From Collinsella aerofaciens (GTDB lineage Bacteria > Actinomycetota > Coriobacteriia > Coriobacteriales > Coriobacteriaceae), in NCBI GenBank assembly GCA_905213325.1, contig CAJMHW010000009.1, positions 1 through 56,027 of the forward strand: a stretch of DNA of 56,027 nucleotides, in the 5' to 3' direction. A program made the position numbers and the translations under genes. This document shows positions 8,442 through 16,984 of this stretch, one piece after another. Below the pieces are notes generated by a model. It did no database searches. It was not told the DNA's origin and saw only the letters and a program-made list of their open reading frames with translations. Within the stretch, counting starts at the first letter, position 1. Each line of letters begins with the position of its first letter.

Positions 8442-9455
8442 ATGAAGCGCATCCTTCTCATCGCCACGGGCGGCACCATCGCATCGACCGAGGACGGCAA
8501 CGGCCTCTCCCCCGCCCTGACCGGTGAGGAGCTCGCCCAGAGCGTCCCCGAGATCTCGGGCCTCTGCGAGCTCGACGTCGTGCAGCCCATGAACATCGAC
8601 AGCACCAATATGCGCCCGAGCGACTGGATGCGTATCCGCGACGTCATCGTCAAGGGCTATGCCGACCACGACGGCTTCGTGATTCTACACGGCACCGACA
8701 CCATGAGCTACACCGCGGCAGCACTTTCCTATCTGATTCAGGACAGCCCCAAGCCCATCGTGCTCACCGGCTCGCAAAAGCCCATGGGCAACCCCTTTAC
8801 CGACGCCAAGCTCAACCTGTACCAGAGCCTGCTCTATGCGCTCGACGAGCATTCGCACGATGTGTCGATCGTGTTTGGCGGCGTCGCCATTGCCGGCACG
8901 CGAGCCCGCAAGCAGCGCACCATGAGCTTTAACGCGTTCATTAGCGTCAACTATCCGCCCATTGCCTACATCCGCAACGACCGCATCGTGCGCAACGGGC
9001 TCCACGGCACTCATCAGAATGAGAGCCCGGTGCGTTTCTACGACAGTATCGATCCGCGCGTATTTGTCCTTAAGCTGACGCCCGGCGTGAACCCGGGTAT
9101 CCTGGACGCCCTAGCCGATAGCTACGATGCTGTAATTCTTGAGACCTTTGGCATTGGCGGTATTCCCGAGTTTGGCGAGTCCGGCGATTCGTTCCAAGAG
9201 GCAATTTTCCGCTGGGTCGATTCGGGTCGCACCGTCGTTATGACCACGCAGGTCCCCGAAGAGGGCCTCGATCTGGGCGTTTACGAGGTCGGCCGTGCTT
9301 ACGCCGATCATCCGGGCATTCTGCGCGGCGACGACATGACCACCGAGACGCTCGTGGCCAAAACCATGTGGGCACTCGGCCAGTCACGTGATGCGGCCGA
9401 GATTCAGCGCCTGTTCTACAGCCAAGTCAACCACGACCGCATCCCGATGGCGTAA
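8442..9455 (+). CDS. L-asparaginase, type I-like
   Basis: Hydrolyses L-asparagine to aspartate and ammonia; 337 residues, no signal peptide, so cytoplasmic. The N-terminus MKRILLIATGGTIAS carries the catalytic Thr of the first asparaginase signature; ILHGTDTMSYTAAALSY is the second signature with the Thr-Asp pair, and GSQKPMGNPFTDAKLNL holds the catalytic Lys region position typical of the family. The start at 8442 was chosen because the signature begins there and GATAGGA precedes it. It may feed ammonia to the glutamine synthetase at 22-24 kb (inference). Confidence 0.94.
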   Translation: MKRILLIATGGTIASTEDGNGLSPALTGEELAQSVPEISGLCELDVVQPMNIDSTNMRPSDWMRIRDVIVKGYADHDGFVILHGTDTMSYTAAALSYLIQDSPKPIVLTGSQKPMGNPFTDAKLNLYQSLLYALDEHSHDVSIVFGGVAIAGTRARKQRTMSFNAFISVNYPPIAYIRNDRIVRNGLHGTHQNESPVRFYDSIDPRVFVLKLTPGVNPGILDALADSYDAVILETFGIGGIPEFGESGDSFQEAIFRWVDSGRTVVMTTQVPEEGLDLGVYEVGRAYADHPGILRGDDMTTETLVAKTMWALGQSRDAAEIQRLFYSQVNHDRIPMA

Positions 9456-9497
9456 TCCCTAAGGCAGCTCCACTTATCGCAGCCTTAAACGACAGGT

Positions 9498-9741
9498 GGT
9501 CCCCCTCGGGCCGTGCAAAAATCGGAGTATTCTGCAATTTCTCCTCCGTAGGCATAGAATCGACCGATTGTTAGACGAACTTTTAGGACGAGGGTTCCGT
9601 CTAGTAAATATTTATTCCTCATTTTTATTTAGTATGTGGATTAACTACTGCCAAAAAGGCAAAGCCAGCCGCTCGAGCTACCATCTACGGCCAAACTGGT
9701 GCTGAATACTCGCGATTTTGCACATCGCAACCAGGGGGACC
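9498..9741. repeat. imperfect inverted-repeat element (MITE-like)
   Basis: The 320-bp stretch between asparaginase and the XRE gene holds no credible gene. Its ends match in inverted orientation: GGTCCCCCT, GTGCAAAA, TCG and GAGTATTC in order on the left (9498-9536) and the same blocks on the opposite strand on the right (9700-9741). The interior is AT-rich. This is the shape of a small non-autonomous mobile element. Confidence 0.5.
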
Positions 9742-9776
9742 CGCCCAAAGAGCGTCAAATACAGCGGGGGAACGCC

Positions 9777-9995
9777 CTATCCGATACCCTCGAGAAGCTC
9801 TGACACCGTCATGCCGAGTGCGGGCGCGATCTTAAATAGAACCTTGAGCGTGAAATTTGCCGTCCCATCTTCGATTCGGTCGAGGTAGGGTCGGCTGATT
9901 CCTGTCGCCACACAAAAATCAACCTTGGAGATACCAAGGTCCCTGCGTGTCTCTTCGACCCGCCTGCCAAGAATCTGTTTCGCACGTTCGTCCAT
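9777..9995 (-). CDS. XRE-family helix-turn-helix regulator
   Basis: A 72-residue single-domain DNA-binding protein. RRDLGISKVDFCVATGISRPYLDRIEDGTANFTLKVLFKIAPALGM is a complete Cro/C1-type five-helix HTH with the recognition helix around ISRPYLDRIE. No effector domain. It is divergent from the gene at 10072, and a perfect 24-bp palindrome (10025-10048) lies between them, so it probably represses itself and its neighbour. Confidence 0.9.
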   Translation of the reverse strand: MDERAKQILGRRVEETRRDLGISKVDFCVATGISRPYLDRIEDGTANFTLKVLFKIAPALGMTVSELLEGIG

Positions 9996-10024
9996 GCAGC
10001 CGAGTTTGAAATGGAGCCGAACAT

Positions 10025-10048
10025 AAACGTAAACTATAGTTTACGTTT
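10025..10048. promoter_or_regulatory. 24-bp perfect palindrome, probable XRE operator
   Basis: Half-site AAACGTAAACTA is followed by its exact reverse complement. It sits 29 bp upstream of the XRE start and 23 bp upstream of the plus-strand start, and its centre (TATAGT) resembles a -10 box. Autoregulated XRE genes often have such sites; binding itself is inferred. Confidence 0.75.
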
Positions 10049-10071
10049 TGCCGAATACACAGGAGTTTTCT

Positions 10072-10461
10072 ATGTCGGGTTCTTCGGTCCGTACGTACCG
10101 AGCCACGCTTCGCACAAACAGCGCACCGCCCAAGCTCGTCGTCGTTGAAGCAGAATGCCTTTCGCCCGATGAGCGCACAGCATTTGCATTGCTATCAAGT
10201 CGCGTCGCCGCCGTTCTGGTCCCTTGCCCGGCGCAAGGAGAACTTGCCATCCAATGCCAAGCGCACAGCTGCTCGCTCAATCAGGCTACCGTAATCGCAA
10301 CCAGCCAGCGCGGCCTGCCGCTCCTTTTAGAAGCTGGTATCGCACTTGCCCTTCGCGGCGCCGGATACGAAAACGAGGCCGCCGCCGATATGGTCTTTAA
10401 ACCACGATCGAGCGGCGGCCTCGCAGCAGCCATCGAATATGTGTGCAGACTCGTTGCCTAA
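10072..10461 (+). CDS. uncharacterised 129-residue protein, probable XRE partner
   Basis: Not recognised with confidence. The chain has alternating hydrophobic strands and helices: PPKLVVVEAECL, VAAVLVPCPAQGEL, QATVIATSQRGLPLLLEAGIALALRGAGYENEAAA and a C-terminal helix. The middle resembles the nucleotide-fold core of DprA-like proteins, but no firm motif is present. No membrane segment or signal. AGGAG lies 8 nt before the ATG at 10072. Its promoter region is shared with the XRE regulator across the long palindrome, which suggests a tightly repressed two-gene module. Confidence 0.7.
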   Translation: MSGSSVRTYRATLRTNSAPPKLVVVEAECLSPDERTAFALLSSRVAAVLVPCPAQGELAIQCQAHSCSLNQATVIATSQRGLPLLLEAGIALALRGAGYENEAAADMVFKPRSSGGLAAAIEYVCRLVA

Positions 10462-10470
10462 AAGGACAAG

Positions 10471-10854
10471 CTAGAAACCAAAGCCAAAGCCCGTTCCGGT
10501 AATCGCCGAGTACATAAAGTAAACGTTGATCACGTTGAGGAACACACCCGTGATGCAGCCGTTGCGCAGGTAGCGTTCGCACACGATGCGCGCCATGGCG
10601 GCGGAGTCATCATTGTTTTTAGCCTGGCGTCCCGCCGTAAAGTACGTCGCCACGCTCAGCAGTAGGTTGAGCACCGGCAGTGCCAGCAGCTCGTAGCTCT
10701 TACCCCAGCGCGTCACCTCGCCGGCTGCGTTAAACTTCGTTGCCACCTCGGGGCCAATGTTGGGGATAACACACGCTGCAACCACCAGCGGAATCACCGC
10801 AAGTACGAGCAGCGCAATACCCATGTAGCCAGCTTTTTTGCCGTATTTAAACAT
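10471..10854 (-). CDS. DUF1648-type membrane protein
   Basis: A 127-residue integral membrane protein. The first helix (YMGIALLVLAVIPLVVAACV) leads into IPNIGPEVATKFNAAGEVTRWGKSYELLALPVL, which matches DUF1648 (the P..hfn..G.pdrwg motif found in SdpI-type immunity proteins and their relatives). Two further hydrophobic segments follow. Here the domain stands alone without the SdpI C-terminal part. It starts 11 bp after ychF and is probably co-transcribed. Function unknown. Confidence 0.75.
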   Translation of the reverse strand: MFKYGKKAGYMGIALLVLAVIPLVVAACVIPNIGPEVATKFNAAGEVTRWGKSYELLALPVLNLLLSVATYFTAGRQAKNNDDSAAMARIVCERYLRNGCITGVFLNVINVYFMYSAITGTGFGFGF

Positions 10855-10865
10855 ATGCGTCGCCC

Positions 10866-11942
10866 TTACACGTTAAAGCGGAAGTGCACGACGTCGCCAT
10901 CGGCCATGACATAGTCCTTGCCCTCAATACGCAGTTTGCCGGCGGCCTTGGCGCCCTGCTCACCGCCGAGCTCGATGTAGTCGTCATAGCCAATGACCTC
11001 GGCCTTAATAAAGCCGCGCTCAAAATCGGTGTGGATGACGCCGGCGGCCTGCGGGGCGGTCGCGCCCTGACGAACCGTCCAGGCCTTGACCTCCATCTCG
11101 CCGGCCGTAAAGAACGACTGCAGGCCGAGCAGCTTGTAGGCAGCCTGAGCGAGCACGTCCAGGCCGGGCTGCTCCAGGCCCAGGCTCTCCAGGTAGTCGG
11201 CGGCGTCCTCGGGATCGAGCTCGGAAAGCTCGGCCTCGATCTTGGCGCAGATGGGCAACGGCTTGACGCCATCGATGGGCGCCAGGTCGTCGTTGAGCAT
11301 ATCCTCGTCCACGTTGGCCACATACAGGATGGGCTTCATGGTGAGCAGGAACAGCCCCTTGGCGGCGGCACGCTCCTCGTCGGTCATCTCCATGGATGCG
11401 GCGCGCTTGCCCTCGTTGAGCCAGGCAAGCAGGCGCTTGGCGACCTCGAACTTGGGCATGAGCTCCTTGTCACGCTTGGCCTCCTTCTCGAGCTTAGGCA
11501 GCTGCTTCTCGAGCGTGCCCATGTCGGCCAGGATGAGCTCGGTCATGATGGTGTCGGCATCGCCGGCGGGGTCGACGAACTCGCCCGTGCGGCCCACCTC
11601 ACGCATGACGTTGGGATCCTTAAAGTAGCGCACGACCTCGCAGATGGCATCGGTCTCGCGAATATTGGCCAGGAACTGGTTGCCCAGGCCCTCGCCCTCG
11701 TTAGCGCCCTTCACCAGACCTGCGATGTCGACGAACTCGACCGTCGCCGGCACAATACGACCCGGGTTAACGATGTCGGCAAGCTTTTGCAAGCGGCTAT
11801 CGGGCACGTCGACGATACCCACGTTGGGGTCGATCGTGGCAAACGGGTAGTTGGCGGCAAGGCCGGTCTTTTTGGTAAGCGCGGTGAACAGCGTCGACTT
11901 GCCCACGTTGGGCAGGCCCACGATACCGATGGAAAGGGACAC
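10866..11942 (-). CDS. ychF: Obg-family ATPase YchF
   Basis: Universally conserved ribosome-associated ATPase of the Obg family, involved in redox and translation stress. 358 residues. SIGIVGLPNVGKSTLF is the P-loop, NYPFATIDPNVGIVDVPD follows, and YVANV takes the place of NKxD, the hallmark of ATP preference. The C-terminal TGS domain spans the last 90 residues. The start is a GTG at 11942 preceded by AAGGAGCT; the upstream ATG has no such site and adds an atypical extension. Confidence 0.95.
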   Translation of the reverse strand: MSLSIGIVGLPNVGKSTLFTALTKKTGLAANYPFATIDPNVGIVDVPDSRLQKLADIVNPGRIVPATVEFVDIAGLVKGANEGEGLGNQFLANIRETDAICEVVRYFKDPNVMREVGRTGEFVDPAGDADTIMTELILADMGTLEKQLPKLEKEAKRDKELMPKFEVAKRLLAWLNEGKRAASMEMTDEERAAAKGLFLLTMKPILYVANVDEDMLNDDLAPIDGVKPLPICAKIEAELSELDPEDAADYLESLGLEQPGLDVLAQAAYKLLGLQSFFTAGEMEVKAWTVRQGATAPQAAGVIHTDFERGFIKAEVIGYDDYIELGGEQGAKAAGKLRIEGKDYVMADGDVVHFRFNV

Positions 11943-11985
11943 GACAGCTCCTTTTGATACAGGTACTTCAAACTGCATAAGTATA

Positions 11986-12029
11986 GCGCCGCCGCAGCAT
12001 CCGGGCGAATCCGGACACCGCGGCGGCGC
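11986..12029 (-). terminator. GC-rich hairpin between polyferredoxin gene and ychF
   Basis: GCGCCGCCGC (11986-11995) pairs with GCGGCGGCGC (12020-12029). It lies 27 bp after the iron-sulfur protein stop on the minus strand. There is no strong T-run, so it may be a weak terminator or attenuator before ychF. Confidence 0.5.
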
Positions 12030-12056
12030 AAATGAAGCAGAGATAGAGCTCGCTGA

Positions 12057-13310
12057 CTAGTCCGCGAGCTTCTCCACCTGATCGAGCATCTTGTCAAGCT
12101 TGGCCTTTGCCTCGGCCTTGACCTTCTCAGCTTCTTCGTGAGCCTTCGCCTTCTGGGCGGCCTTTTCCTCGGCTTCGGGATCGACGACGACCAGATTGGA
12201 CGCGTCGTGTTCAACAAGCTTGAGCGCGTGCTCGGGACAAACCTTGACACAGGCGCCGCAGCCCAAGCAATACGTGGACTCCAACGCAAAGCGGCCGCTT
12301 CCCACCAGATCGCAGGCGAACGTGGGGCACGCGTTGACGCACTCGCCGCACGACGTACACTTGTCAAAATCGCACTCCGGCGTGCTCACCTGCATGTTCT
12401 GGGCAAGCTCGGGGTGGTTTTGCAATGTCGAGAGCACCAGTTGGCGCCCGTGCGTGAGCGAACGGCGACGCTTGGTCGTCGTGGTGCCGCACATGGTGTT
12501 GAGCGTGCGCTCCAGCTGGGTAATCTGATGGCGATGGGCCTTGAGCTTTTGCGTCACCGAGGCCAGCGCCGCCGTCGCCGGATTGAGCTTGGTCACCGTC
12601 AGGCCCGTGGTGCGGGCGATCTTTTCCATGTACTCCTTGCGCTCGTACTCGCGGCGCTTATGGCACTTGAGGCTCTTGGGGTCGACCTCCAGGCCCATAC
12701 CCGTGCCGGACCACTCCTCGGCCTTCGCAATCGCCTCGCCCAGAATATCCTCACCGCCGGTGTTGCGGCATTTATCGCACACGCCCAACGGCAGGTACAC
12801 ACTCACGTTGGGATAGTCGGCCAGTACCGAGAACCAGGTCTCGGCCGTAATATCGCCCACGCAGGCAACGACGACCTCATTTTCGCGCGGCATGCGCTTG
12901 AGGGCGCGCGTGCAGGTGACGTAGGCGGTCTCGTGGCTCGTAGCCGCCGAGACAATGTCGTCGTAGACGTTTTTGGGTGCAAGGCGCGGAGAGATGATCG
13001 CCTCAGTCGGACAAGCAGCGGCGCACAGGCCGCACTTGCGACAGGAGTCGAGGATCTCGATGGCGTCTTCCTCGACCTCGATAGCGTTGACCGGGCACAC
13101 GTCCATGCACGCAGTGCAGCCGCTCTTTTCGTTTTTGCAGGTCAGGCACGGAATGGTGTTACCGCGCGGACGCTCCTTGTAGTCGGCAGGATTCCATTGC
13201 GGCGCCGACGGATCGAGTGCATCGGTCACACCGCCAAGCGGGTTTTTAAGAAAGTCGAAACCCTTGCTGATCTCGATAATGTCATCAAACAGATCGTGTT
13301 CCTGCGCCAT
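12057..13310 (-). CDS. multi-cluster 4Fe-4S ferredoxin-like protein
   Basis: Probable cytoplasmic electron carrier or iron-sulfur subunit of 417 residues. Two N-terminal clusters: CLTCKNEKSGCTACMDVCP and CRKCGLCAAACP; a middle domain with a CDKC pair; then CTSCGECVNACP and CLGCGACVKVCP near the C-terminus. The last 50 residues are a charged Ala/Lys/Glu helix. No flavin or molybdopterin domain is present, and no partner enzyme is adjacent. ATG at 13310 follows GGGAGGGG. The paired-cluster layout resembles domains used in anaerobic reductase complexes, but the partner is unknown. Confidence 0.85.
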   Translation of the reverse strand: MAQEHDLFDDIIEISKGFDFLKNPLGGVTDALDPSAPQWNPADYKERPRGNTIPCLTCKNEKSGCTACMDVCPVNAIEVEEDAIEILDSCRKCGLCAAACPTEAIISPRLAPKNVYDDIVSAATSHETAYVTCTRALKRMPRENEVVVACVGDITAETWFSVLADYPNVSVYLPLGVCDKCRNTGGEDILGEAIAKAEEWSGTGMGLEVDPKSLKCHKRREYERKEYMEKIARTTGLTVTKLNPATAALASVTQKLKAHRHQITQLERTLNTMCGTTTTKRRRSLTHGRQLVLSTLQNHPELAQNMQVSTPECDFDKCTSCGECVNACPTFACDLVGSGRFALESTYCLGCGACVKVCPEHALKLVEHDASNLVVVDPEAEEKAAQKAKAHEEAEKVKAEAKAKLDKMLDQVEKLAD

Positions 13311-13461
13311 GCGCGGCCCCTCCCTGAGCAGTGCAAACAAGCAAGAGATAATGATACGCCATCGGCCCACGCCTCGGGCAAATTACACGCGGAGCATCTT
13401 TGCGGCAAATAGCCCATGGCCTATCGCCGCCTCGATTGCACAAGGTCAATCAAGTGCCAAG

Positions 13462-13968
13462 CTATGCCTCGCACATGAGCTGCACGAGTTTTTGTTTGGT
13501 CACCTTAGCCTGCTCGTTGGCCATATTGCGCTCGTTTCTAAAGACCGCATTTGCAACACCCTGCAAATCGGCATCGGAAATCTCGCTGCACGGACCGTCC
13601 ATCGACGCCGCCGTGGGGCATACGCACAACGGCAACTCGGCATAAAACGCAACGGCCTTGGCGATATCGAGCATTTTGCCGCCGCCAATACCCACTACCA
13701 TGTCGCAATACTCGGCCTGGGCTTCCTTAGCCATTTCGACAACGGCCTCTTCCGTACACGGACCGTCATAAATCTTAAAGAACGGCTCGCTTAGATCTTC
13801 GTCCAGAAATCCATCGACGATCTGCCTGCACAGCCGATCCTCGGTGCCCTGGTCAAACAAGACATAGGCAGCGCAGCCCAACCATGACAAATACTTGCCT
13901 TGACGCGAAAGCTCCCCCGGTCCCTGAACATACCGACCGGGACCGCCATAAACCATAGGAAGCGCCAT
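13462..13968 (-). pseudogene. truncated glycerol-dehydrogenase paralogue
   Basis: The first 130 residues align with the N-terminal domain of the full glycerol dehydrogenase next door: MVYGGPGRYVQGPGELSRQG, DMVVGIGGGKMLDIAKAVAFY and CPTAASMDGPCSEISD. The frame then ends after only 168 residues with a short helical tail, so the all-helical C-terminal domain with the two metal-binding His is missing; only the equivalent of the metal-binding Asp remains. It cannot act as a normal dehydrogenase. Either a deletion product or a small NAD-binding protein; start at 13968 follows GGGTGG. Confidence 0.65.
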
Positions 13969-13999
13969 ACGAGAATCCACCCTTCATCAAGCAACGATT

Positions 14000-14028
14000 G
14001 GTGCAAAGTAACCTGACCCCTTTGCACC
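14000..14028 (-). repeat. GGG(A/T)CAGG-loop hairpin, copy A
   Basis: Arms GGTGCAAAG (14000-14008) and CTTTGCACC (14020-14028). On the minus strand the loop reads GGGTCAGGTTA. It follows the glycerol dehydrogenase and its terminator. One of four such hairpins in the window that share the loop core on different stems. Confidence 0.7.
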
Positions 14029-14036
14029 ATAGCAAA

Positions 14037-14069
14037 AAGGGGCAAAGCCATCTGCTGGCTTTGCCCCTT
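14037..14069 (-). terminator. glycerol dehydrogenase terminator
   Basis: AAGGGGCAAAGCC (14037-14049) pairs exactly with GGCTTTGCCCCTT (14057-14069), and the minus strand continues into TTTTT. It lies 12 bp past the gldA stop. A classic rho-independent terminator. Confidence 0.92.
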
Positions 14070-14081
14070 CCTTAGCGGGAT

Positions 14082-15182
14082 TTACTCATCCATGAGATAG
14101 TAGTGACCCAGTGCGTCGGCACCCAGGATGGCGTTGGCGACCATCTCGGGCGTCACCTCAAACGGCATGTTGCTCATGGTGTCCTCGGGCGCGCAGGCGG
14201 CCTCGGCAACAATCATGGCCTGCTCGCGCGTAAGCTCGGCAACGCCAAGTTCCTTCATCGTGACCGGCAGGCCCAGCTCAATGCAGAAGCCCAAGACTTC
14301 CTCGAGCTTCTCGGTCGGGGCATCCTCGAGTACCAGCTGGACGATGGTGCCGAAGGCGACCTTCTCGCCGTGATACATGCTGTGGCACTCGGGCAGCATC
14401 GTCAGACCATTGTGGATGGCATGAGCAGCAGCAAGGCCCGAGCTCTCAAAGCCAATGCCCGAAAGCAGCGTATTGGCCTCGATGATGTGCTCGACGGCGG
14501 GCGTGAGCGCACCCTTCTCCAGCGCAACCTTGGCCTTGACGCCATCGGCCATGAGCGTCTCATAGCAGAGCTTGGCTAGCGCCAGGCCGGCCATGCCGCC
14601 CTTGCCGCCAGCGCAGGTGCCGCCGTCGGCATCGTGCGTCGCCTGGGCCTCGAAATAGGTTGCGAGCGCATCGCCCATACCGGAAACCGTCAGGCGCACC
14701 GGGCTCGCCGCGATAACCGTCGTATCCATAAGGACGATATTGGGGTTTGCCTTAAGGAAGAGGTACTTGTCGAACTGGCCGTCATCGGTATAGAGCACCG
14801 AAAGCGCCGAACACGGGGCATCGGTCGAAGCGATAGTGGGGCAAATGATAACCGGGGACTCCAGGTAATAGGCGACGGCCTTCGCGGTGTCGAGGATCTT
14901 GCCGCCACCGACGCCGACGATGATGTCGCAACCGTTGTCGCGAGCGAGCGCAACCAGTCGATTGACCTCGCCCTTGGAGCACTCACCGTTAAAGTCCTCA
15001 AACAGCAGCTCGGCCTTAGCCTCGGCAAAGCCGCCCTCGATCTTGGCACCGACGCGCTTCTTGCCCGAAGGCGTCACGATGACGAGGGCCTTAGCGCCGA
15101 GCGGCTCGACATAGGAGCCGAGCTTGGCCAGCTCGTCCGGGCCCTGGATGTACTTGCTGGGGCTATTGAAAATTGCAGCCAT
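14082..15182 (-). CDS. gldA: glycerol dehydrogenase
   Basis: NAD-dependent oxidation of glycerol to dihydroxyacetone (or the reverse), cytoplasmic, 366 residues, the normal family length. IIVGVGGGKILDTAKAVAYY is the NAD-binding loop; metal ligands are Asp in ASTDAPCSAL, His in GLAAAHAIHNGL and His in HSMYHGEKVAFG. ATG follows a poor ribosome site in AT-rich sequence. It lies between an iron-dependent alcohol dehydrogenase upstream and a truncated paralogue downstream, each separated by a hairpin terminator, so this is a block of separate fermentative units. Confidence 0.95.
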   Translation of the reverse strand: MAAIFNSPSKYIQGPDELAKLGSYVEPLGAKALVIVTPSGKKRVGAKIEGGFAEAKAELLFEDFNGECSKGEVNRLVALARDNGCDIIVGVGGGKILDTAKAVAYYLESPVIICPTIASTDAPCSALSVLYTDDGQFDKYLFLKANPNIVLMDTTVIAASPVRLTVSGMGDALATYFEAQATHDADGGTCAGGKGGMAGLALAKLCYETLMADGVKAKVALEKGALTPAVEHIIEANTLLSGIGFESSGLAAAHAIHNGLTMLPECHSMYHGEKVAFGTIVQLVLEDAPTEKLEEVLGFCIELGLPVTMKELGVAELTREQAMIVAEAACAPEDTMSNMPFEVTPEMVANAILGADALGHYYLMDE

Positions 15183-15207
15183 AACTATCCCATTCTCTAA
15201 AAAAGAA

Positions 15208-15239
15208 AGGGGCTCCGTACAGATGCGTGCGGAGCCCCT
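15208..15239 (-). terminator. terminator of iron-dependent alcohol dehydrogenase
   Basis: AGGGGCTCCG (15208-15217) pairs with CGGAGCCCCT (15230-15239). On the minus strand it is followed by TTTCTTTTTT and lies 21 bp past the dehydrogenase stop. Confidence 0.92.
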
Positions 15240-15260
15240 CGTTGCGATAACAAGAGTCGA

Positions 15261-16484
15261 TTAGAAATCGATGTCGGTGTCGTAGTAGCAGGCCTTGAGA
15301 ATCTTCTCGAAGTCGGCAGCCTTGGTCTCACGCGGGTTCTCAGGCGTGCAGGCGTCGGTCTCGGCGTTCGCGGCGATCTCGGGCAGCTTGGCGAGGAACT
15401 CCTCCTCGGAAACCATCTGCGGGTTCTCGGCGTCGACCTTCACGCCACCATTCGCGTAATCCTTGATGGACTGCGGAATGTTGAGCTGGTCGTTGAGGTC
15501 GCGAATCTTCTGGACGAGTGCGGCGATGAGCTCCTCGTTGGTCTCGCCGGGAAGGTGCAGGATCTCCTTGGCCACGTAAGCGTAACGCTCGGCAGCACGC
15601 GGGTCCTTGGAGTTCCACTGGATGACCTTGCCCAGGTACATGGCGTTAGCAGCACCGTGGATGATGTGGCCGTTCTCAAAGGCAGCACCGGTCTTGTGAG
15701 CCATGGAGTGAACGATGCCGAGCAGGCCCGAGGAGAAGGCGATACCGGCGATGCACTGAGCCTCGTGCATGTGCTGACGGGCCTCATGGTCGCCAGCATA
15801 GGACTTGGGCAGCCACTCGACGATCTCGCGGATGCCGTGCAGAGCGTTGGCGTCGGTGAACATAGAGGCGCAGGTGGAAACGTAGGCCTCCATGCAGTGG
15901 GTCAGAGCATCCATGCCGGTGTGAGCGCACAGCTTGGCGGGCATGGTGTAGGTGAGCTCGGGGTCGACGATGGCGACATCAGGGGTGATGTTGAAGTCGG
16001 CCAGCGGGTACTTGATGCCCTTTTCGTAATCCGTGATGACGGAGAATGCGGTGACCTCGGTAGCAGTGCCGGAGGTAGAGGAAATGGCGCAGAAGTGAGC
16101 CTTCTGACGCAGCTCGGGGAAGCTGAACGGCTGGATAATGTTGTCGAAGGACTCCTCGGGATACTCGTAGAAGACCCACATGGCCTTAGCAGCATCGATG
16201 GGCGAACCGCCGCCGATAGCAACAATCCAGTCGGGCTCGAAGTCGCGCATAGCGGCTGCGCCCTTCATGACGGTCTCGATGGAGGGATCGGACTCGACGC
16301 CCTCGAACAGCTTGACCTCCATGCCGGCCTCTTTGAGGTCGGCCTCAACGTCCTGCAGGAACCCGCCGCGGCGCATAGAGCTGCCGCCAGAAACGATGAT
16401 GGCCTTCTTACCCTTGAGGTTCTTCACCTCGTGGCGAGCGCCCTCACCAAAGTACAGATCGCGAGGATTGGTAAAACGTCCCAT
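15261..16484 (-). CDS. iron-containing alcohol dehydrogenase
   Basis: Group III alcohol dehydrogenase of 407 residues reducing aldehydes such as butyraldehyde or lactaldehyde to alcohols during fermentation. N-terminal MGRFTNPRDLYFGEGA, cofactor loops IIVSGGSSMRRGG and IVAIGGGSPIDAAKAMW, and metal ligands in CAHTGMDALTHCMEAYVST, GIVHSMAHKTGAAF and ENGHIIHGAANA. The start follows AGGAGG; the upstream in-frame extension is Arg/Lys-rich leader sequence. A hairpin with arms AACGGAGC and GCTCCGTT (16526-16550) lies in the 5' region and might influence expression. Confidence 0.94.
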   Translation of the reverse strand: MGRFTNPRDLYFGEGARHEVKNLKGKKAIIVSGGSSMRRGGFLQDVEADLKEAGMEVKLFEGVESDPSIETVMKGAAAMRDFEPDWIVAIGGGSPIDAAKAMWVFYEYPEESFDNIIQPFSFPELRQKAHFCAISSTSGTATEVTAFSVITDYEKGIKYPLADFNITPDVAIVDPELTYTMPAKLCAHTGMDALTHCMEAYVSTCASMFTDANALHGIREIVEWLPKSYAGDHEARQHMHEAQCIAGIAFSSGLLGIVHSMAHKTGAAFENGHIIHGAANAMYLGKVIQWNSKDPRAAERYAYVAKEILHLPGETNEELIAALVQKIRDLNDQLNIPQSIKDYANGGVKVDAENPQMVSEEEFLAKLPEIAANAETDACTPENPRETKAADFEKILKACYYDTDIDF

Positions 16485-16984
16485 ACTGTGCCTCCTAAAC
16501 AAGCCCCTCTTAGACTTGCGTATATAACGGAGCACCCAATTGGCTCCGTTAGGACCGGTTTGCGCGTTGCCGGCGATGACAATGCGCGATGTCTAAACGT
16601 CTCAACGCTCAGACAAACACTATTTTACCGTTCTGGTTGGTCAGTTATTCACCTAAAGCCGCCAATGATGAAACGTTTTTTCTATCCCTGAAGACCCTTG
16701 TGCGGCATTCATACTCCCAAGCTGGGCAAACGTTTTATCAAGGTTGACTACATATCCCGGGCAGGACGGTGCCCCTCCAAAATATGCACCGTTCGCCGCC
16801 AAAAATCGACCGTTTGCGGCACCGTGATACCACTCGGTCGTCCAAGGTGCCGACATTTGTGCGACATCCGTCTTCGTGGTGCAAAGGTGCAAGTCCAAGT
16901 GCGGCACCCCCGGTGTGCCACATGCGGGTAAACTAGAACCTTATATAGAAACATTTGAACCCTAACCGCAGCAAAGGAGGCCCC
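16485..16984. other. 500-bp intergenic region between divergent genes
   Basis: No gene is supported. It holds the leader hairpin of the dehydrogenase (16526-16550) and, at about 16775-16815, a segment CCCCTCCAAAATATGCA with GTTCGCCGCCAAAA that resembles CCCCCGAAACATCTGCA with TTTCGCCAGCAAAA inside the element at 45.7 kb. A GC-rich GTGCGGCAC / GTGTGCCAC motif (about 16900-16922) lies just before the probable promoter of the next gene. Confidence 0.4.

Noticed and set aside
9496..9705. 69-codon frame after asparaginase
   Set aside because: Lies wholly within the inverted-repeat element, with no ribosome site and an unprotein-like composition.
16653..16907. 84-codon minus-strand frame between dehydrogenase and helical-repeat genes
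   Set aside because: No ribosome site, no motif, and it overlaps sequence related to a repeat element.
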